9,934 nt of DNA, from contig CALLYX010000282.1 of the NCBI GenBank assembly GCA_937858775.1, positions 1-9,934 on the forward strand, read 5' to 3'. A model generated the notes under the pieces. The model had not been told where the DNA came from. It did no database searches and worked only from the letters and a program-made list of their open reading frames with translations. Position numbers and translations under genes: made by a program. This stretch comes from an uncultured bacterium (GTDB lineage: Bacteria > Auribacterota > Tritonobacteria > UBA1439). This document shows, one piece after another, positions 6,037-9,934 of the stretch. The first letter of the stretch is position 1; each line of letters opens with the position of its first letter.

Positions 6037-7647
6037 ATGAAACACGCCAAGCTGCTTGCCTTCCTGATGGCGGCCGCCTTTCTCGCGCGCCTCCCGCTCT
6101 GCCTCGAGCCGCCGGAGGCCCTGGTCTCGAAGGCCGTCTCGGACGACATGTTTTACTATCTCTGCATGGCGCGGAACGCGGCGGGGGGGCGCGGGGCGAC
6201 CGTGGACGGGGAGAACCCGACGAACGGCTTTCACCCGCTCTGGCTTCTCGTCCTGATACCCATGTACGTGGCGACCGGCGGCGGGGCTGCGTTCATCCAC
6301 GGAGCGCTCGCGGCCCTGACGCTCTTCTCTGTCCTCTCCGCGTGGTTTCTCTACGCGCTTCTCCGGCGCGCCTGCGGGGAGTGGCCGTCGCTCCTCTCCG
6401 CGCTCGTCTGGCTCTGCTGCCCGTACGCGGTCATCGTCGGCCTTTCGGGCGTGGAGGCGCCGCTCTACGTGCTCCTGCTCGGCGCCGTCTCGTGCGGGCA
6501 TCTCCGGGTCAGGGAGACGGGGTGCGGCGCGCGTTTCGTCCTCGGCCTCCTGGCGGGCGTCTGCGTCCTCGCCAGGTTGGACGGGGCGGTGATCGCGGCG
6601 GTGATCGCGGCGGAGATGCTCGCCTCCCCCGGGGCGCGGGGGATCCCGGCCCGGAAACGGCTCCCCCGCGCCGCGTCCTTCGCCGCCGGCTGCGCCCTCC
6701 CGGTGCTCCCGTGGCTCGCCTGGTCGTACGCGCGTACCGGCTCCCTCTTCCAGATGAGCGGGAGCGCCATCTACCACCAGCAGCACGTCCTCTTCCGCGT
6801 GCAGACCGCCGGCGCGCCGTGGGGCTCCTTCGCCCTTTCGTGGCTCTCGAACGTCGCGGCCAACGCCGGGGGTTCATTCTCGACGATCGCGCTCCTCTCC
6901 GGCCTCTCCCCCCTTGGGGGCATCGCGGCCGTCGCCGTGTGCGCCGCGCTTGTCGCCGCGGCCGCCGTGAAGGACCCGGTGCTCTTCCGGGATTGGCTGC
7001 GGCGGTGCGCCGGCCTCGCGTTCCTCTTCTTCTACGGCCTCATGACCTTCCTCCTCTACTGCACGTACCTCTGGTACAGCCAGGATTGGTACTTCTACTC
7101 CGTCGTCTTCACGGCTTGCGCGGCCCTAGGGTGCGTCCTCGACCTCGCCGGCGGCGCCTTTTCCGGCGCCCTGCCGCGCGCGGCGCGTACGGCCGCCCGT
7201 GGCGCCATCGCCCTCTGCCTCGCGGCGTTTTTTACGATGAGGACCGTTTCCTGGTGGGAACGGGGGACGAGGGGATGGCAGCTCGACATGTACCGCGCCG
7301 CGCGGTGGGCGGCGGAGAATCTCCCCCGCCGGGCGCGGATCGGCTCGTTCAACTCCGGGATCGCGGCGTGGTACTGCCCGCAGACGGTGATAAACCTCGA
7401 CGGCGTCGCCAACGGGGCGGCGCACCGGGCCGTTCTCGCCGGCAGGATCTTCGATTACGTCAGGGACGAGCGGATCGGATGGCTGATCGAATCGCCGATA
7501 TCCATCCGTTTCCGCGCCCTCCAGTCGCCCGCGGCGCCCCCGCCGCCGCTCCGCGCGGTCCACGTCGAGGCGTCGTACCCCGAGGCGCGCGCGCGCGGCA
7601 ACCCGGTCGTCGTCTACGAGGTCGAGGGAGGCGGCGGGGTGCGATGA
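6037..7647 (+). CDS. GT-C-like integral membrane glycosyltransferase
   Basis: This 536-residue protein has a first membrane helix at about 5-22, then the loop SKAVSDDMFYYLCMARNAAG with the paired acids D36-D37. It continues with GENPTNGFHPLWLL (58-71). The DD.(F/Y)YYL..A.N...G, then TNGFHPLW, arrangement is typical of bacterial GT-C-type membrane glycosyltransferases, where the first-loop acid pair is thought to bind the polyprenyl-phosphate sugar donor or catalyse transfer. Later helices carry GLSGVEAPLYVLLLG (135-149) and VLARLDG (177-183). After the last helix the soluble tail has RIGSFNSGIAAWYCPQTVIN followed by LDGVANG (454-460), the family's (G.FNSG......V.NLDG..N) motif. I preferred the ATG at 6037 over the upstream one at 5953, because the 28 extra residues are Pro-rich and unlike a membrane-protein N-terminus. 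GGTGGGG about 11 bases before it may serve as ribosome site. The final codons overlap the next gene by ATGA. Confidence 0.86.
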   Translation: MKHAKLLAFLMAAAFLARLPLCLEPPEALVSKAVSDDMFYYLCMARNAAGGRGATVDGENPTNGFHPLWLLVLIPMYVATGGGAAFIHGALAALTLFSVLSAWFLYALLRRACGEWPSLLSALVWLCCPYAVIVGLSGVEAPLYVLLLGAVSCGHLRVRETGCGARFVLGLLAGVCVLARLDGAVIAAVIAAEMLASPGARGIPARKRLPRAASFAAGCALPVLPWLAWSYARTGSLFQMSGSAIYHQQHVLFRVQTAGAPWGSFALSWLSNVAANAGGSFSTIALLSGLSPLGGIAAVAVCAALVAAAAVKDPVLFRDWLRRCAGLAFLFFYGLMTFLLYCTYLWYSQDWYFYSVVFTACAALGCVLDLAGGAFSGALPRAARTAARGAIALCLAAFFTMRTVSWWERGTRGWQLDMYRAARWAAENLPRRARIGSFNSGIAAWYCPQTVINLDGVANGAAHRAVLAGRIFDYVRDERIGWLIESPISIRFRALQSPAAPPPPLRAVHVEASYPEARARGNPVVVYEVEGGGGVR

Positions 7648-8600
7648 AGAAGGCGTCGGCCGCGGCGGCATTTCTGTTGATCGCGTTCGTCGCGTCGTAC
7701 TACTTCACCTGCCTCTGGTTCGAGCTGAACTGGGAGTTCCGCTGGGCGCCGTGGGGCGATCTCATCCGCGGGACGGCCCCGACGCCGTTCCAGTACCGCG
7801 CGCTCGTGCCGTGGCTCGCCCGCTCCGTCTGCGCCCCTCCCCCCGCAGGCCTCGCCCTCGTCGGCATCCGGCCGTTTCTCTTCTGGCTCGAGTGCGGCGC
7901 GGTCCTCCTGTTCACCATCGCCTTCGCGTGGCACCTTCGCGCCTTCTTCCCCGCCCGCCTCGCATGGCCGCTCTCCCTGTCGGTCTTCCTCGTCCTGCCG
8001 TTCAACTTCCTCCTCGACCGGACGCTGGCCCTCCGCTACCCGTCCGACCCCCCGTCGCTCCTCTTCTTCACGCTCGGCCTCGCGCTGATCCGGCGCCGCC
8101 GGTGGGCCCTCTTCTACCCGCTCTTCGCCGTCGCCACCCTCAACCGGGAGACGACGCTCTTCCTCGCGGCCGTCTACCTGTTCGCGGCGTGGGGCGTCGA
8201 GCCGCGGCCCCGGGTCGGGGGGCGCCTGCTGGCCCTCCTTGTCATCTGGGGCGCCGTGAAGGCGTTCCTCTGGGGGATCTATCGCTGCAACCCGGGCGAC
8301 GGGATGATGCAGGGACACGTCGTCCGGAACCTGGCGTTCATCGCGGACCCGAAGCTGTGGCCTCTCCTAGTCAGCAACCTCGGCTATCTCTGGATCCCGC
8401 TGCTCCTCTTCCGGCGCCGCATTTCAGACGGCTTCGCGCGGCGTTCGTCGCTGGTCCTCTATCCGTTCCTCGCGGCGATGTTCCTCGTCGGGAACATGGT
8501 CGAGCTGCGCATCTACGGGGAGCTCATCCCCGTGGCGCTGACCGGGGTCCTCTTGCTCCTCCGCGATCATCCCCTCCCCCGGGGAACCGGCCGCTTGTGA
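7644..8600 (+). CDS. Multi-spanning membrane protein, putative GT-C-type glycosyltransferase-like
   Basis: This 318-residue, very hydrophobic protein has about eight or nine membrane segments. The first is at about 5-25. It is followed by a loop with W28-F32-R33 aromatic/basic residues and the motif TPFQYRALVPWLAR (47-60). Further motifs are RYPSDPPSLLFFTLGLAL (131-148), VATLNRETTLFLA (163-175) and a C-terminal MVELRIYGELIPVAL (285-299). The FQYR..VPWL / D.PS / NRET / E.R...E..P set recurs in an uncharacterised family of bacterial inner-membrane proteins often found beside GT-C enzymes. No reaction has been assigned that I know of. The ATG at 7644 overlaps the preceding TGA (ATGA), which fixes the start and implies translational coupling; GAGGGAGGCGGCGGGG just upstream supplies a ribosome site. 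The length is shorter than the two preceding GT-C-like proteins, and no soluble C-terminal domain is present. The protein looks intact. Confidence 0.82.
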   Translation: MKKASAAAAFLLIAFVASYYFTCLWFELNWEFRWAPWGDLIRGTAPTPFQYRALVPWLARSVCAPPPAGLALVGIRPFLFWLECGAVLLFTIAFAWHLRAFFPARLAWPLSLSVFLVLPFNFLLDRTLALRYPSDPPSLLFFTLGLALIRRRRWALFYPLFAVATLNRETTLFLAAVYLFAAWGVEPRPRVGGRLLALLVIWGAVKAFLWGIYRCNPGDGMMQGHVVRNLAFIADPKLWPLLVSNLGYLWIPLLLFRRRISDGFARRSSLVLYPFLAAMFLVGNMVELRIYGELIPVALTGVLLLLRDHPLPRGTGRL

Positions 8601-8734
8601 CGAGAGGCTCGTGCCGGGCGCACGTCATCAACGCGCAATGCCGTGACGACAGAGCGCTTCCGCCCTCTTTTCCCGGCGGCCGGATGATATGAAGAAGATC
8701 CTCGGATGGAGTGGGGGCGGCGCTTATGCCGATG

Positions 8735-8764
8735 GGCGCGCCGCAGCGCCGGCCCGGCCCTTTT
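8735..8764 (+). terminator. Weak candidate terminator hairpin followed by TTTT
   Basis: GGCGC (8735-8739) can pair with GCGCC (8746-8750) around a 6-base loop. After a further GC-rich decamer comes TTTT at 8761-8764. The stem is short and the T run is neither adjacent nor long, so this would be a poor intrinsic terminator. It does sit between the end of the 7644-8600 gene and a likely new promoter, where termination would make sense. Confidence 0.25.
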
Positions 8765-8789
8765 AGCGCAACCCCTTTTGTGTTACTAT
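8761..8789 (+). promoter_or_regulatory. Putative sigma-70 type promoter with extended -10, upstream of the YfhO-family gene
   Basis: In a very GC-rich setting this AT-rich patch stands out. TGTTACTAT at 8781-8789 contains the extended -10 signature TGn followed by TACTAT (8784-8789), which matches TATAAT at four of six positions. A -35 at 17 bp spacing would be TTTTAG (8761-8766), which is poor, but extended -10 promoters often lack a good -35. Transcription would begin near 8796, about 55 bases before the proposed start at 8852. The call is by eye only. Confidence 0.5.
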
Positions 8790-8851
8790 TCGCGCGCCGC
8801 GGAGGGCATCGGGCCGTTTCCGATCGCATCCGGCGGGCCGCATGGGGGGGC

Positions 8852-9934
8852 ATGGGGGTGCGAATACCCGAGGGGTCGAGGCCGGGTGACGGGCAGTGCA
8901 TAGCCGCCCTCGCCCTCCTCGCCGCCGCGCTCTTCCGGAAGGCGCTCCTCGGCGGGGCGGTGATCTTGAGCCACCCCGTCTTCCTCGATCTCACGCACCA
9001 GGTCTATGCCTACCGGCTGTACGGCTTCGGCCTTCTCCGGAAGGGGATCGTCCCCCTCTGGAACCCGTACAACTTCTGCGGCGCGCCGTTCATCGCGAAC
9101 TGGCACTCGGCGATCTTCTACCCTCCGAACGCGGTCTTCCTCTTCCTCCCCGTCCACACCGCGCTCAACTGGTCGATCGCCTTTCACTTCTTCCTCGCCG
9201 CCGCGCTCACCTACGCGTTTGTCCGCCTCGTCGGGGCGGGGCGCGCGGGCGCGCTCCTCTCGGCGGCCGTCTTCGTCCTCTCGGGGCCGTATATCCTCCA
9301 TCTTTTCCCCGGCCACGTCTTCAACCCGCTCCCTTGGCTCCCGCTCGCGCTCATCTGCGGGGAGATGGCCGTGCGCCGGCGGCGGGCGGTTTGGCACCTC
9401 CTGGCGGGTGTCGTCCTCGGCGTCCAGGTCCTCGCGGGGCATCCCCAGTACATGTTGTATTGCGCCGCCGCGGAGGCGCTCTACATCCTCTTCCGCGCCG
9501 CCTCGGAATGCCGGGGGGAGGGGGGCGCGCGGCCGCTCGCCGCCGCCGCCGCCGGGATACTCTTGATGGCCGCGGCAGGCGCGGCCCTCTCGGCGGTCCA
9601 GCTCCTCCCGGGCCTCGAGTACGCCGCACATTCCGGCCGCGCGGCGCTGGCGGGACCGGAGACGGTGAGGGAGAACTCGCTCCCGCCCGAGAACCTGGCC
9701 CTTCTCGCCGTCCCGGGCCTCTTCGGCGACATGCGCTCCGGGCGCTACTGGGGCCGGTGGCTCTACTGGGAGACGTGCCTCTACGTGGGGATACTCCCGC
9801 TCTCCCTGGCCGTCATCGGCGCCGCGCGGCCGCGTCCGCCCGCCACGCGCTTTTTTTCCGGCCTGGCCCTCCTCTCCGTCGTGCTCGCCCTCGGCGCATA
9901 CTCGCCCTTCTTCGGCTTTCTATACGCGCACGTC
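8852..9934 (+). CDS. YfhO-family bacterial membrane protein (N-terminal 361 residues, runs off the window)
   Basis: The frame is open from 8852 to the last base without a stop. After a short polar start comes a membrane helix (about 17-40). The loop motif DLTHQVYAYRLYGFGLLRKG follows (46-65), then VPLWNPYNFCGAPF (67-80) and SAIFYPPN (86-93), LSGPYILHLFPGH (143-155) and AGHPQYMLY further on. The chain D....(Y/F).....(L/F)..G..PLWNPY...G.P...N.......YPP is the hallmark of the YfhO family (PF09586). These are large polytopic proteins of roughly 700-900 residues, related to GT-C enzymes and linked in Firmicutes to glycosylation of lipoteichoic acid. About half is visible here. Several starts are possible. 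The ATG at 8852 is the closest to the first helix, with G-rich sequence in front; a GTG at 8780 in the same frame lies inside the probable promoter and is less likely. Separate transcription from the preceding operon is suggested by the promoter near 8761-8789. Confidence 0.87.
   Translation, partial: MGVRIPEGSRPGDGQCIAALALLAAALFRKALLGGAVILSHPVFLDLTHQVYAYRLYGFGLLRKGIVPLWNPYNFCGAPFIANWHSAIFYPPNAVFLFLPVHTALNWSIAFHFFLAAALTYAFVRLVGAGRAGALLSAAVFVLSGPYILHLFPGHVFNPLPWLPLALICGEMAVRRRRAVWHLLAGVVLGVQVLAGHPQYMLYCAAAEALYILFRAASECRGEGGARPLAAAAAGILLMAAAGAALSAVQLLPGLEYAAHSGRAALAGPETVRENSLPPENLALLAVPGLFGDMRSGRYWGRWLYWETCLYVGILPLSLAVIGAARPRPPATRFFSGLALLSVVLALGAYSPFFGFLYAHV

Noticed and set aside
6342..7643. 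Upstream in-frame extension of the 7644-8600 gene
   Set aside because: The extension runs through the preceding gene in another frame and has Arg/Pro-rich shadow composition. The ATGA overlap gives a natural start at 7644.
8689..8766. A 25-codon frame starting MKKILGW in the gap before the YfhO-family gene
   Set aside because: It has a typical-looking start but only a weak ribosome site. It ends in the candidate promoter and shows no membrane or signal pattern. Too short to support.
1..9934. CRISPR arrays, tRNA or rRNA genes, integrases, toxin-antitoxin or defence genes
   Set aside because: I looked for regularly spaced repeats, tRNA-like cloverleaf ends and signature motifs and saw none.

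Overview
The window joins two unrelated kinds of DNA. Positions 1 to about 1655 look like proteobacterial DNA (probably Burkholderiales or Rhizobiales-type, judging only from the transporter families). They hold the 3' end of a branched-chain-amino-acid-type ABC transporter binding protein, a 1.17 kb IS5-family insertion sequence with recognisable ends, and the 3' end of a Bug/TctC-type solute-binding protein on the minus strand. From about 1655 to 9934 the DNA is more GC-rich, with codon third positions that are nearly all G or C. All genes there point the same way (+) and encode large polytopic membrane proteins. Families of this kind are common in surface-glycan loci of uncultured Gram-negative lineages; the host phylum cannot be fixed from the sequence.

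Layout: 1-159 ABC binding-protein tail (+); 160-305 short intergenic stretch; 310-1483 IS5-family element with its transposase on the minus strand (456-1418), flanked by TTAG and CTAG; 1484 to about 1654 TctC tail (-); about 1655-1786 3' end of an unrecognised + strand gene; 1795-3936 O-antigen ligase/Wzy-like protein fused to a TPR tail; 3940-5760 GT-C-like membrane protein; 5761-6036 GC-rich intergenic region with hairpins; 6037-7647 second GT-C-like glycosyltransferase; 7644-8600 third multi-spanning protein, overlapping its predecessor by ATGA; 8601-8851 intergenic region with a weak hairpin and an AT-rich extended -10 promoter; 8852 to the window end, N-terminal part of a YfhO-family membrane protein.

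Functionally, the right-hand 8 kb reads as part of a locus for lipid-linked glycan assembly or protein/lipid glycosylation. The ligase/polymerase-like protein would act on undecaprenyl-linked glycans, and the GT-C-like proteins would add sugars from polyprenyl-phosphate donors on the outer face of the inner membrane. No cytoplasmic nucleotide-sugar transferase, flippase or sugar-biosynthesis gene is visible, so the substrate is unknown.

I see no clearly new defence, mobile or RNA system. The points most worth checking are the junction near 1655, where two foreign gene tails meet (assembly chimera or real rearrangement), the mismatched target duplication of the IS element, the single in-frame amber codon separating the ligase and the next gene, and the isolated promoter before the YfhO gene.
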